Positions 49,450 to 62,100 of a DNA stretch of 64,000 bases are shown here, in pieces. Location: assembly GCA_950295325.1 (NCBI GenBank), contig OX485808.1, positions 18,496,527-18,560,526 on the forward strand, read 5' to 3'. Origin of the DNA: Polytrichum commune. Its lineage: Eukaryota; Streptophyta; Polytrichopsida; Polytrichales; Polytrichaceae. The first letter of the stretch is position 1. The number at the start of each line of letters is the position of its first letter. Position numbers and translations under genes: made by a program. The notes below the pieces were generated by a model. The model was not told where the DNA came from. It made no database searches and saw only the letters and a list, made by a program, of their open reading frames with translations.

Positions 49450-52400
49450 CTTTGAGTCAAATGCATCAAGAGCTGTAGATGCCAATGCCACAAGTTGATA
49501 CAACTAAGGGGCAACATAATAATAAAAAAGATGCAGAGAAGCAAGGTGAAGCAGCTTATGACCAAAGAGAGGAAGATGTGGTAGAGATTGTGGATGCAGC
49601 CTTGCCAACGAAGCTCTTTGAAAAGCTTAGGGAAGAATGCTTGGCAATTGGAAGAGTTGCTTTTTTGGGCAAAATGCAATGAGGGAATCCAAGGCATTGT
49701 ATCCTAACTCTTTGGGCAAGAGAAAATCAACATCGCTCTTTTTAAAATAAAATATTAATAAAATATAATCATAAATTCAATTTTAAATTTTAAAATTAAT
49801 AAATTAATAAATAGATCAATATATTTATTTTTAAGAGCAATTTCAGGAGGGGGTAGAACATAGCCTTGACTTCCAATTTGGGTACAAGTGGTAGAGTTAT
49901 GCATCCTAATGAAACAAGAAGTGGTTTTGAGGCACATAGGAGGGTTAATAGGTTGAGTCACTGGAGTGGATTGCTCGGATAAATACCACATCAATGTGGG
50001 AGGAGAGTGAATTTGAGTTTTAGTGAAAGATATTCACAAGTTACCTAACGCATTTAGGGTAAACAAGTTGGATGTAGAGGGAGAAACGACTTATGAACTG
50101 GAATATAATGGATTTCCATCTTAGTGCGCGAGGTGTTGTTCAACCTCACACCATGTGAGATAATGCACTCAAGCTAGAAATCCATGTTCAACTCATGTAG
50201 GTATCCCAACTTGAAAAGATGGCAAGGATTTGAAGGGAAGGTGGGTGGAAGTGTAGACACAAGGGCATAGATCTAATGCATGCAATTCTAAGACACATGG
50301 GTTGAATGCTTCAATGACCAAAGAATCTCTAGTACCACCAATTCTTGGGAATTGAGAAGAGGTACATGAAGGAGAGAAGGCAAGGATGACTCCCCCAATA
50401 AGTCAAGGTGAACAACAAGAAGCTAGAGCTTCACTTAGCCAAATGGACCAGGGAGAAATTCAAAAGGAAGAGGAGGCTCTTAAGGAGAAGAAGCAACCCA
50501 AAATGTATCTAGAGTCGAGAGGAGAGAAACTTTTTGATGAACAATTCCCAACCCTATCTCTTGACACATAAAAGAGGAAAGGTTAAAGTCCACTGACCTT
50601 TCTCAGGTTGTAGGGCGAAAGAAGTGTTAGAATAGAATGTCCAATTTCCAATAGAGGAATATACTAGTCAAACCTCACATGAAGAAAAGGACAAGGATTT
50701 CAATCCTTTCACCCCCGTGAAGGGGTTTCGTAAAAAAAATTCCAAAATACCAATCATGTCTCATAAACACGGTTAGCCATCAACATATTTGTCTCATGCA
50801 TCATGGGAGACCTTGAAACTAGAAGTTGATGCCAAAGCGGTACAAAAAAGGCAATTGTTCTCCCATCTTTACAAGGAAAAAAGAAGACATGAGAGATGTA
50901 ATTCATGGTCAACAAGAGGGTAGGAAATAAATTTGGACCATTTGCAAAGAAATTTTGTTATGGAACCGGAACAAGCATACAATTGGACAAAAGTAGAAGC
51001 AACACGCCACTTGGTGAATGAGGCTATGTTGGAAATCCAGAAGATTATAATCATTAAACAAAATAAGGCTAACCCAATCAAAACATGGTTAGATGGAGTT
51101 TAGGAATACTAATTGATGGAAGGGGTAGATCAAGTTGCAACTTGTCAGTGGTACGTCCTAATCTTTGTAGAAGAAGTAGTCATGTTCGTGAAGCCGGAGA
51201 GGTATGAGTGGTAGGCAACTCCAAAGGAGATGAAAATGGCTAGAGTCTTGATGGAGAAGTGGAGTAGGTTTGCCATCAAAACCAACAAGGAGAAATGAAC
51301 CAAATAAACAGGAAATACACCCAAAAAGGATGTGATTTCCCCCCCGAAGCCTAGGCTCAAAAAGAGCTGCAACAAGTATGCATGTGTAGCAGAGGAAGAA
51401 GGTCCTCAAAACATCTCAGTTGAATGACAAATGACCAAATAATTATACCGTCATGCAATGTCCAATGTCTAGGGCAAGGCCAACCAGGTCATGATAAAAG
51501 AAAGACATTTCCAATTTTTTTTAAAGACACAACCAAAACTAGACATCTTATGTTTACATGAAGTGAAGCTAGATCAACAACATTGTGTTGATTGCACAAA
51601 TGAGCTTCAACAAAGGGGGGGGGGGGGGGTTGTCAATTATGAAATGGGGGCTGTTACTTTGATTACATAGATGGGTTCAAGGGTGGGATTGGAATAATTG
51701 TATCGATTGAAATCTTCCCTTTTTTGTGAGGTCACAAAGTCATTATTGCAAAAGGGGGGGGGGTATTACAATTTGCCACTTTTAAAATATCACTAGCAAG
51801 AGTAGTTGGAATCATCAAAATCTAATCCCTCAATGACTCAAGGGCTAGGGCCATAAAATCATTAGAGGATAAAATCAAAGGGACATATCACACATAGAGG
51901 AACAAAAGAGAAGTAACTGCATGGAACAACTTATTGATGCATTTCATGGTTAAAGATGTGTGTAGGCTGGGGGAATTCAGGATGATCAAAGACATGAGAT
52001 TTACTTGGGACAACAAAAAAGAAAGCCCCCACATGATCAAATCTAGAATTAATAGAATTTATGCAAGAGAAAACACAATAAAGAGGAGAGGTCTCCCAAG
52101 AATCTGGCACCTTTACCAACAACCTCAAACCATTCACTTATCTTCATAAGGGTCATGAGTCTTCTGAAATTGTCAAGACCAAAGAATGCTTTTGATAGGA
52201 TTCCGATTAAGCTGGAAATGGGGAAGCAAGGGATGCTCATGGTGTGGAGATAGACTTTGGAAGAGAAGAAACAAAGTAGCTAGAGAATCAAAATTCATAT
52301 AGCCTTAGGAGCAATCAAGAAAAATAGCCTAAAATTATCCAAGGAAAGGGAAACAAATGCAAAAAGATGAATATGAGGGCCAATTTGAAGAGGTCTATAT

Positions 52401-55230
52401 AGCAAAACAAAACGCCTTAGATAATTGGAACAAACAAGAAGCAAGGGATGGATTGAGCAATGCCTAGATTAAACTTCAAAATACTAGGCGAGAGAAGGTT
52501 AAGGTCATTAAGAACTCTCAAGCAACCAAGTGGACATGGGTGGGAGGGAAGTGTTCTAAGGCAATGAACAGGGAGAACCAACCGCTAGTTACAAATGAGC
52601 TGGTTGAGTTTGACAAATATTTGGTTCAAATTCAAGACCTCAAAAAGATTATAGATTTATTTAGTTGACATCTTAGCATCACAAACAAGGTTTGTGAAAA
52701 GTAGATTCATCTTGGATAATGTTTTTTTTGCCTTTGAGGCTATGGATAATGCTAAGGAGAGTGACGAGGACTTTTTTTTTTTTGATAAACATACGACAAA
52801 TTTAGTTGGTCTTTTCACTCAAGCATTGTGGAGAGGATAGGCTTCAACTTCGTCTTGAAAAGGAGGGTTATGGCCCTATACAAGGAGGTGAGTGCCACTA
52901 TCATGATCAATGGGCAAACATGTCAAATATCTGAATTACAAAGATCGGTAAGACGTGAATGCCCTTTAGCTCCCTACTTTTTCCTTCTAGTCATTGATAT
53001 CTTGGGGCTTATGCTACAAAATGGTAAACTGGGGTAGAAGACTTGCATCTTCCAGATGGTACATATATTACCAACCAAATGTTTGCAAATGACACTAATT
53101 ATTTTTGGCAGGCAACCAAGATAACTTGGTCAAGGCAAACAAAGTACTCAAACTCTACTATGAGGGATCGGTCCAAACTCAATCTACATAAATCATATGT
53201 AATATGGGCATTGCCTACATAGAGAGGATGGACGTGGGGGTAGGAGGAAGGGCTCAAATGGTTAAACAAAGGGGAGTTTACCCATTATTTAGGCTTTCCT
53301 TTAGGCTACTAAATGGCATAGGAATGAAAAGACAACACAATTTTAGAACAAGTGAGGAATCATATTCAAGCTTGGACAAATTTGAAACTCTCACTAGTAG
53401 GCATACTCTGAGTGGCTAACCAAGTCATACTAGCCTCAATTTGGTATATCACTTCATGTGCATGTATCTCATTAAAAGAATTTAAGCAAGCTAAGGCACT
53501 AGTCATGAACTATGTTTGTTGTGGCAAGCAAGATAAACACGCTTCAGTGAAAGTGAGGTGGGATACAATTATCATGCCAGTTATGCAAGGTGGGCTCAAG
53601 CTTTTGGACCCATAATCGCAAGCCAAGGCAATGATGGCCAACATGCTTATTAGAGGACAAACACTAGGAAGAGAGCCTTGGAAGGCTCTCATTAAGTTCA
53701 GACTACATTGCACATATGGGTAGATGGCATAGGTTCAGCCAATGGGGGATGACAAGTGGTAGGTTTGTGAAGAAATGATCAATTCTTTGGCAAGGAGTTC
53801 TTTTGGCTTGGAACTCTTTAGAAAATGGTCTTGAAGTTCAACCCCTTGTTAGTTGGTCAGAGAAGGGGAGACAACCCCTCTTCCTAAACCGATTCTCCAC
53901 TAGTACGCAATGGAGACAATGGGATAAAGAGACAAGTTCTTATTTCAAAATCTGGGCAGTTAAGGGGATTACAAATGTGGGCCATCATTGGGACTCAAGG
54001 ACAAATGACTGGAAATCAACAAAGGTTATCAAAAGAATTACCAAATCAAATACCACAATAGCTGATTGATTGAAATTCATTAGCTATATTCCATCGGACA
54101 TGGTGGAAAAACATTGACATCTAAATGGGGATGAATAGCTTGTTTGGTGGGGAAAGGAAGCTGAAATTCTTGATGATGAACTTCAAAGGCCTTGTCGCAC
54201 AATCATGAGGATTGGGATTATAGGCATGTTCATGGACTTCAATCCTAAGAGAGAACCATGGATAAAGTAACCATTTAGAGTGTTAGTGATGATAAAATGA
54301 AGGATATGGAGTAAGACCCGTAGGTGGGAAATGGAGGAAGTTAAGAGGTATGGAAGAACAAGGAATCGTTAACTATCTTACTAAGCAAGGCTACATGATT
54401 GGTTTGCGGAATATTGGTCACCAAAAATCTACGAACAAACTCTTGCAAGCTCATGGGATTCTCGGGTGGACAACAAGGACAATTTTTTTGCCAAACTTTG
54501 GTACCCCTAGATTCCAAGAAGGTGAGTGCCATGATTTGGCTCACTATTTTAGGAGGTCTACCGGTTGGGAAATGGAGGAAACAATTAGGACTCCCATGAG
54601 AATGTCAACTTTGTAAGGAAAATGATGATGAAACCACATAACACTCTCTTAGCACCTACAAATGGGTTCAAGAAGCACGGATTAGGCTTAGAGCAACTCA
54701 AATTGCTGTTACATGACATGCCAAATATCAATCTTGGTCTCAAATTATTCTTGGACATCTGCAAGATCCTCAAGGTCTTAGTGCTGAACATGAACTCAAG
54801 TAGGATATGACTAGCAAATTTGTTGTGAATGCAAATGCTCCTTGGGACATTCTCAAGTGTCTAGTCATATAGCAAATTTGGTACCAAAGGATTGGCCATG
54901 AGCTGCACAACGACATATTCCACATTGGTATCGCATTCTTCGGGGTTTGGCAGACGACTATGAGAGTTGGCATGGAAGCTTGGGTTGGAATTTGGTGTCA
55001 CAAGAGGAGTGAGATGATGACTATGGAACTAGAGAAACATTTTATGAAGATTTGGACTTTGGGTGGGGTCTTTGCAACATGTTATGAAAGACTCGCATGG
55101 AACATGATTCCATCAACAGTATTTCTACCTAGGGAATTGGTTGCCTTTCAACACCAACTGATGCAGATCATGAGACCGGATGAAGAGATCAATGAAGAGG
55201 AGGCGAGGGGATACCAACTTTGAGGCCTTT
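49450..55230 (+). mobile_element. degenerate LINE (non-LTR retrotransposon)
   Basis: Coding remains of an L1-type LINE appear in order across shifted frames: an ORF1-like region (49470-50570, Lys/Glu-rich); endonuclease 'LDILCLHEVKLDQQ' near 51540-51580 and 'RMIKDMRFTWDNKKESPHMI' (51977-52036); reverse transcriptase 'KSRFILDNVFFAFEAMDN' (about 52690-52750), 'SATIMINGQTCQ' and 'RSVRRECPLAPYFFLLVIDI' (52890-53005), then 'FANDTNYFW' where a catalytic F/YADD box is expected; 'MPVMQGGLKLLDP' (53575); and a zinc-binding/RNase H-like tail (54420-55220). Stops and frameshifts are many, so the element is dead. G15 and G9 runs interrupt the endonuclease region. Exact ends are not visible. Confidence 0.8.
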
Positions 55231-55432
55231 CAATCCGCTATTGAGATTCTTATTAGTGAAGCCTCCATACCTAGGCATCATAGGGATAACAAACACAAGG
55301 GAATGAGGATGACAGTCAAAACCATGCTAATGAAGGTCTCACAGGTGTTAGGACTAGGATGAAGCCCAAAGCATTTAAAAACAATAGTGTGAATGGGTTT
55401 GGGTCTAGGCCATGCATGATGTATGGGCCTTA
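55231..55432 (+). other. coding-like remnant interrupted by the MITE at 55433
   Basis: Open stretches before and after the MITE can be read as one frame if the insertion and one TTA are removed (about MYGP then YNSEWKEKEEH). This suggests transposon-derived coding DNA that was split by the MITE. Family unknown. Confidence 0.3.
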
Positions 55433-55826
55433 GAGCATCCTCAGTCGGTCTAGGTAAAGCTCACTGCAAACCAAGACCTATCTTGCTTAAAATTGCTCAA
55501 AATTTAGAGGGAGTGCACCAAATCTTGCTTAAAATGGACAGATCCTCCCACACTCCCTCTAAATGTCAAAAATTTGGAGGGAGTGTGGGAGGATCTTTCC
55601 ATTTTAAAGCAAGATTTGGTGCACTCCCTCTAAATTTTGAAAATGTGGTGTTTTCAATGAGGGATTTCACCTACGTCAAATTTTTACAATTCTTTTTTCT
55701 TGAGAAATATCTCACGTTTATTTAGGTGTGCTTCTAATGATGGTAATTTCAGTTTCTAATTTTAGGTCAGTCAAAAGATAGGTTTTGGTTTGCAGTGAGC
55801 TTTACCTAGACCGACTGAGGATGCTC
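55433..55826. mobile_element. MITE with ~50-bp TIRs and TTA target duplication
   Basis: The left end GAGCATCCTCAGTCGGTCTA followed by GGTAAAGCTCACTGCAAACC is repeated inverted at the right end with almost no change. Flanks are TTA (55430-55432 and 55827-55829). An inner foldback, with arms at about 55499-55563 and 55574-55638 ('aaatttagagggagtgcacc' and its complement), adds a second hairpin. 394 bp, non-coding. The near-identical TIRs suggest a recent insertion. Confidence 0.85.
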
Positions 55827-55829
55827 TTA

Positions 55830-56570
55830 CAACTCTGAGTGGAAGGAAAAGGAAGAACATGCAAGTTCCTTCCCCCCCTCCGAAAGTTAAGGAAAAAAGA
55901 AAGAAATGGGGTAGGAAGAACTCTTGTACAAAGATGGTGGTTCTTAAAACTCACAAATTGTTGCAGGATTTGTTTGAGCAAGGCTTGGCTCCGAAGAAAA
56001 AGAGAAACATGGATCTTATTTTGGTGGGAAGAAGCGCTATAGAGAACCCAATCCTCCCTGTACTGAGTATAATTCTCATGGCAATGGAATGTTGCCTAGC
56101 CAAAGGTGTAAGAAACAAGGGAACGAGGTGGACAAGGGGAACTTTCAATGGGACGAGGATGGATTGTGTGTTAGCCCAGATTGTTTTGGTATGGGGCCTT
56201 GTTTGCAAGGTAATAGACTAGTGCTCGTTGAACTTTCTAAAGAACAAATAAATTCTTAGGGCACCAAGATGAAGGCTCCTTGTCACTCTCACTTGAGAAA
56301 GTAGTTTGATTGGCAACCTAAGCCACCCAAAGGAGGGAAGACATGTTGGCAGGATGGTTTGGCTGAAGCCAACAATAGAAAAGGACGGAAGACCACTTCA
56401 CCAAACTCTGAACGACCTTGACAATCAACTTTCGTAGTGTATGGCAAACCCAACATTGCACCTAGAGAACCAGACAACCAACCATATGAAGCTCTTAGAA
56501 AGAGTTGTGGTTTGAATGTTGAGGAGATTGGTAGGTTGGTGGAACATGAGATTAATGAACTAATAAAGGT
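55830..56570 (+). pseudogene. transposon-derived coding remnant
   Basis: A 120-codon frame (55859-56221) with a basic 'KVKEKRKKWGRKNSC' segment followed by 'VLKTHKLLQDLFEQGLAPKK', then a broken frame with 'EPDNQPYEALRKSCGLNVEE' near 56468-56525. It looks like decayed transposon coding sequence continuing from the LINE side. Not assigned to a family. Confidence 0.35.
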
Positions 56571-57070
56571 AGTTTTGGCTTTTTTTCCCTGGTATTGATG
56601 AAGTGGATCACTTGTTTAAAAAATGGGGGCAGTAGAGGCGGAAAAAAACCCAAGCTACTACTGGTTGTTGGTTATTTAACCATGTGAACCACAGGTATGT
56701 TAGGTGATAGATGTGCATGGATAGTTGCTTGTAGCCATAGAAAAAAACGACTCCCAAGAAGGTTAGTCACCCCATTAATTAAATGCTTAAGAAAAGGAAG
56801 AAGGTTGTGTGCACACAGATATGAGAGCATCCTTCTTCAGAAGATCTTCTACAATGCAATTCTAGTGCAACCACAAGTTTGCACTTCGGCCATGTGGCAA
56901 GGCAATTTTTACACCCTGTGTACATTGTTACTCATAGCCTTGGTCTTGTTCTTGTCATACATTTTGACTTCCGTAGATGAATCTCAAAGTTAGCAATTTT
57001 GTACACCAGCACCAAGATCTCGTTTAAACAGTGGAATTACATGGATATCCTCCTCTGATCTGGTAGCTAG
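56571..57070. other. 3' flank of the PsbP-like gene
   Basis: Contains its probable 3' UTR (minus strand). A plus-strand frame (56697-56993) with one hydrophobic stretch has no recognisable family and is probably chance. Confidence 0.4.
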
Positions 57071-60000
57071 TCATGAACCATTTGCTTTGAATGATGTAAG
57101 AATCGACTTCATGCAACCATCATTCGTCTGCCACAGCTCCTCAGGAACTTGAATTGTCAGAGAAAGGACCTGGTGTTACAATGCCACAAAAAGTCGTGTA
57201 AAATTCAGCTTATGGTAGACGTGCCTAATTCCAACACAACATTAACATGGACACCTATATTTGAGTGCTATGTGGTTAGATGTAAATAAAAGAACAGACA
57301 CCAAAAAGACATGTCTTTAAAAGAGATTGGACTACGTGCTCAAAACATGCTAACCATTCTAGGCTCAAAAGTCAACATGATTTGGGGGACCTACATGACC
57401 ACTTAATGAGCATGAGAGTCTTCACTTTTATGATAAATAAGATATTCATATGAGCTTTGATAATTGTGACGCACATGACTACAGGCACAAGTTGAATATG
57501 CTAATCATCTCGCACTAATTGCATGTTTCATATCCAACGAGAAGTTGGTGTAGAGAGAAAAGTATCCAAAAAACACACGTCTACCTTACCCTATTTTGCA
57601 TGCACACTGGCTTATCCATGCACCAGAACTACAATGTAGCTGTCCTTCAAAATAAGGGGGAAGGGTTCAAAAAGAAGGATAACATTATTAGGTACACTAT
57701 GTAGAGTCCTGACGGATATGGAGTAATTTTAAAATTAAACCTAAGAAAACCCTAAGAATGATTCCATTTAATCACACTCCTTAATATGAATCTTTTGGTA
57801 GATGGGAGAAGGCTTCATGTCTGACAATGCCCATTAATGAGAGCTTGCCACTTCACCATGCTCAACATTTATGCATGCAAAAAAGGGCCTGGATTCCTAT
57901 GCCTAGAATGAAAGGGACGTCCTTACAAGGCTAGATAATGTTCTTAGCATATGGCAAGAGGATGAACTTCACAGGAGATTAATACTTGAGCTAACCTTTC
58001 TGTCAGTTCGTATCAATTTTGATAGGAGATGTCGGTTTTTCCCGTTTGCGTCAACAAAAAGCTCGACAGCGTAGCTTCTGCAAACCAACAAGAGTCCCAA
58101 AATAACTTTTCTAGGAAAACAAGATTTACCCTCCTCAGGAAGAAGGAAATGCAAGGAGATAACCAGTCATGTCTGCAAGAATATACATATCTCATCTGGT
58201 CAGGCCCGAACATTATGACTTGCAAAGGCTTCCACAAAGAAAGCATGCAATCAGTCTTTCATCTTTAGTCTAAAGTGATTGTTGTGCAAATTTCACCAGA
58301 GATTGATCAACATGTAGAGTTAGCTTCAGAGAGTACCAACTACACATGAATGTAAGTAAATATGCATTAACGATTTGGAGAGCATCAAACCTCAAGCCAT
58401 CTTCTTCTTCAATCAGATCCACTCCTAGCAGCTCTGCCTGCACTCACAAGAAACTATTTACATATCAGCACTTACATCAGAGCTTTCTTAATTGCGCAAA
58501 GTCTTTAAACAGGTCTTAAATGGTTCTATTCCGACTAGCCTACTCTACTTCTCCTAGGATATGAAACACTAAATTAGTACAAGATGGTTAGCAAATCCAA
58601 AGCAAGGACATAGCCAATTTCCTATGAATATAATATTCAACATCAAAGTGACGATTCTCGTGCTCATCAAATGGTCATATAGGTCCCACCCAATTCTGTT
58701 GACTATTGAACTTAGGATGGTTATCATATTTGAGCATGCAGTCCAATCTCTTCTAAACACATGTCTTTAGATATCCATTCTTGGAACCCCATAGCACTCA
58801 AATACAAGTATCCGATTGAGATAAGTAACCAAATTGGGCGTGTCTACCTTACCTTGTTTAAAGAAGGTGCATTCTTGAACCGTGCAATTATTGTATCACC
58901 AATCTGGACATTCCAGAGAAAATTGTTCTTCAGCATTTCTGCATGGAATGGGTATTCAACAACACATACCTACTTTTTCATGGATTTTGTGTTCTTGCAG
59001 GAATAGATAAATATTAAATAAATAAAAATCAACATATTGCATACTAGCCTAACTTTTATTTTTGGAGTGCTGAATCACCTCTTCTGCAGAAGCCAGTGGC
59101 ACTCCAGCTGGAACAGGGCCACTTGTGATGCTCATGTTCAGTTCTGCCAGCCCTGGGTCATGTGCCAACACCTGCATGCACCCATTGTTCTTGACATTCA
59201 TCTCCTGAAATTATTATGAACATGATAAGGTAAAAAAGGGTGGCTTGAACCCAAGCCCTTACTTTGGATCCCATGGTGGGTTTGTTAAGGTGAGAGAATC
59301 ATTCTATACCCGGGTTATTATTTTGGTCACTACCATTCTAAACCATATTGTTACTAGGGCGATTTTGCCTCGGTATGAAGGTTCTTGCATGGTATATAGA
59401 CCTGCATGGTATCAAAATGGAATATATCATCAAATTTCCATACCTTATAAGTATCAGAAATGCAATATCTTCATTGTGAATACCCAAATGATATTAAAAA
59501 AAAGACAAGACCAGGCCGACACTGATGGAAAGGGAGCAACATTTTTCAAGGTTTCTTTAATTCTCATGATGTCCATTCTAATGACCTGGATTTCATGAAT
59601 TCGCTTCCAAACCCTTGAGGTAGGGTATCCATCCTCATACCCAAGCTTAATGTGGATCCCAAGGGAAGTTTAAGATTAAGCATCTAAGACCAAAATAGTA
59701 CTAAGATGGGTAACCCTCCTAGCAGTTGATTTTTGGTGCACCCTACCACTATGGTCCAGCCAATGGTAGTTGGGGGTATCTGGGTGAACTGGACATTTTC
59801 AACCAACAATGGTGGGAACCTAGGGGTTTATGCTTGAGGGGAGATAGGTGCAAGTTGGTTTGTCTGCTTCTGTTGAAGGTTTCATCTTTGAAAGGACATA
59901 GTACTCTTCGAGATCCTCTAATGATGCCTGTTTCAGGATTGCATATAGATTTAGACAAACTCAAAAATGAAGCAATACCATAATTCACACCCGTGGCTAC

Positions 60001-62100
60001 ACCGGAGTCATCTCCTCTCTTCTCTTCTTCCATAGGGAGGAGCATGCCCTTGCGGAATCCCGGAGAGGTCACTATTTGTGAGTTATTAAGAACCACATGC
60101 AAAAATTATAGGGTGGAATAAAATCCAAAGGAGTAAATATTTATATAAATAAAGGATACTAGATTTTTGAGAATATATTAGGTATATTCCAGGAGTACTC
60201 ACCAAATAAATGGAATATCCCATTACTTCATAGCCCCCTGAAAATACCTCTTTATTGCACGTAATTCATATCCCTACAAGGGAGTTACCCCCCAATGCAG
60301 AATAGAATTTGCCAAGTGGAATCACGAAGGCCAAGGTAAAAAGAGATGCACCTCGATTCCACGAATTCGCTCCCGCACCCATGAGGTAGGGTATCCATAC
60401 TCGTACCCAGTCGTCTGCACCGTGGTTAGTGAACACCTGTCAAACCCTAAACCCTACACCCTCTCAGTTCACCCTCGAGTATCTTGCAACAAAACTGGTC
60501 ATCACAATCCTCTAAATCCATGTATCATCAACACTGATTTCACATTGATTCAGTCACATGAAACTACAACACTGAAGGAATTCCAACCAAACATAGGGTT
60601 GCAGTTTTAATATTCTGTTTCTATATTATGCATGAAAGATCTAAAAGGTTGAATTATGAGTTGAATCAACGGTGAGTGAATCATTAGCTAAATGTTGAAT
60701 TAGCACTGTGAAGAAAACCTTATAAGGTGTATCACGACACTGACTCAACATTAAACGATAGTCACTTGCATTTTGAAATGGTGATGTGAAATTGAGTAAG
60801 CTGGTAAGCCTTCCCATAGAATCACTGCAGAGCTGAAAGAAAAGATGATGAAATTTGACAAATTCTGCACAGAGTGCAATTGTATGAAAGAGATCAAAAA
60901 TCGCTCAACCACCATGACTTGAATCATACCCTGAATCTGAACTTAATCCATCACCATAGGCTGGCTGGCATAATGTGAACGCTGATGCAAAGAGGGCAAT
61001 TAGCAGCTTCACACCAGATTCCACTGGATCATTCTGAACTGGAAATTTAAATGCCAACTTCAAACTTTCAGATCTTCCAACCGCACCAACAATTCGAGAA
61101 GCCAGCTTGGATTCTAGGAAACCACATGTTGCTTTGCCTCTTGACGAACGCGAGTTGACATTTTCAAGTCTATGAAAATGTGGGCTATGATATGTTTCTA
61201 ATATTTTCCTCCTGGTAATAGAGCAACCCCATCGCAGGTCAGCCTGCACCTTCAATCAATCACATTGTTTTGAAATCAGTGTTGTGTGATCTGGTGAGAA
61301 AATGAAAATGCATGGAGACATGAGAAATTCCTAACATGAGCTACTCAGATGTAAAAGATACACATCTCGAATTTAAAGTGACCAGCGGTTAGTGTTGATA
61401 CATACCCTTCATGATTTAACATCTTTGCAGTACTAAGTCATCAACATCTAGCTGACGACTCATTCAACATTGATGCAACTCTTAGTTCAATCTTTGAGGT
61501 CTTGCAACTATAGAATGTAGAAACAAAAGATTGAAAAATGAAACCCTATGTTTGGTAGGCATCAATTCAATGTTGTGTAATATTTGATGTGATTGAATCA
61601 AAGCGAAATCAGTGTTGATGATATACGAATTTAGAGGTTTGTGATGCAGTACCAGCATTCAAAGGCAATTCCTGAATAGCACAATTCTGGCAAACCGGCA
61701 CACATTCCGCCAAATAAAGATGGAAGGATGCAGGGGAGATTTGCAATTAATGCACAGGATTGGCAGTAGTGTAAAACTTGCTGCATTTAGAGTTTCATCT
61801 GAATACAGAGTTTTTTGCATCGGTGAGTACGTAAGTACACACCTTTGGTCTCAACCAGAAATTCAGAATTAGAGCTCAGAACCCACATGCGATGACAACT
61901 CACAGGACTGCCAATCTACTTCACTAAAGATTTCTTCAATTGTGCACCACAGTTGCCTAATCAACAGAAAGAAAGTTCATAAATCACCAGATATGTTCGA
62001 AAGAATCATTATGAGTTTAATAAACTTTATACTTTATAAAACATTAAAGAAGGGATACCTTCAGCAGCGACATTGTGAGGGTTGTGCAGGAGTGCAACAT
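57071..62100 (-). CDS. PsbP-domain (PPD-like) thylakoid protein
   Basis: Eight exons on the minus strand: 62100-62059, 61243-60930, 60824-60770 (tentative, GC donor), 59204-59079, 58903-58853, 58437-58391, 58077-57996, 57169-57071; phases agree and give 271 aa. The N-terminus is Arg/Ser-rich, and 'LLIALFASAFTLCQPAYG' looks like a thylakoid-lumen transfer signal ending near residue 112. The C-terminal half shows the PsbP fold: 'SGPVPAGVPLASAEEIGDTI', 'SYAVELFVDANGKNRHLL', then 'VLSLTIQVPEELW' and a final 'SILTSFK'. PsbP and PPD proteins are lumenal factors that stabilise or help assemble photosystems. I do not see the usual 'GYxFxxPxxW' strand, so the exon around 60770-60824 may be wrong or an exon may be missing. 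The ATG at 62073 is an alternative start. Introns hold repeats of families A, B and C. Confidence 0.75.
57215..57570 (+). repeat. dispersed repeat family A, copy in the last intron of the PsbP-like gene
   Basis: Starts 'atggtagacgtgcctaattc' and has 'gacacctatatttgagtgc', 'gagattggactacgtgctca', 'aataagatattcatatgagc' and the end 'gtttcatatccaacgagaag'. It lies antisense to the gene, entirely within the 57170-57995 intron. Confidence 0.65.
58500..58852 (-). repeat. dispersed repeat family A, copy forming most of an intron of the PsbP-like gene
   Basis: In gene orientation the intron 58852-58438 (415 nt) starts GTAAGGTAGACACGCCCAAT, the family's terminal sequence. It carries the whole element ('gagattggactgcatgctca', 'ggtgggacctatatgaccat', 'cctaggagaagtagag') and ends with 'aaccatttaagacc' about 65 nt before the acceptor. 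The 5' splice site therefore lies at the exon/repeat junction. Confidence 0.7.
59265..59530 (+). repeat. dispersed repeat family B, copy in a PsbP-like intron
   Basis: 'ggtgggtttgttaaggtgag', 'gggttattattttggtcact', 'gcgattttgcctcggtatga', 'tgcatggtatatagacctgc' match the copies at 18495 and 22955 in the same strand orientation. Confidence 0.6.
59600..60420 (+). repeat. family C copy plus a ~785-bp-spaced direct repeat
   Basis: 59860-60100 matches the family C copy at 19170-19440. In addition 'gaattcgcttccaaaccctt' followed by 'gaggtagggtatccatcctc' (59598-59637) recurs as 'gaattcgctcccgcacccat' and 'gaggtagggtatccatactc' at 60362-60401. All lie in the 59205-60769 intron of the PsbP-like gene. 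Confidence 0.5.

Noticed and set aside
49479..49682. 67-codon acidic/basic frame considered as a separate gene
   Set aside because: Position and composition fit the decayed ORF1 region of the LINE.
56697..56993. 98-codon plus-strand frame with one hydrophobic segment
   Set aside because: No motif, no splice or start context, and it lies in the 3' flank of the minus-strand PsbP-like gene.
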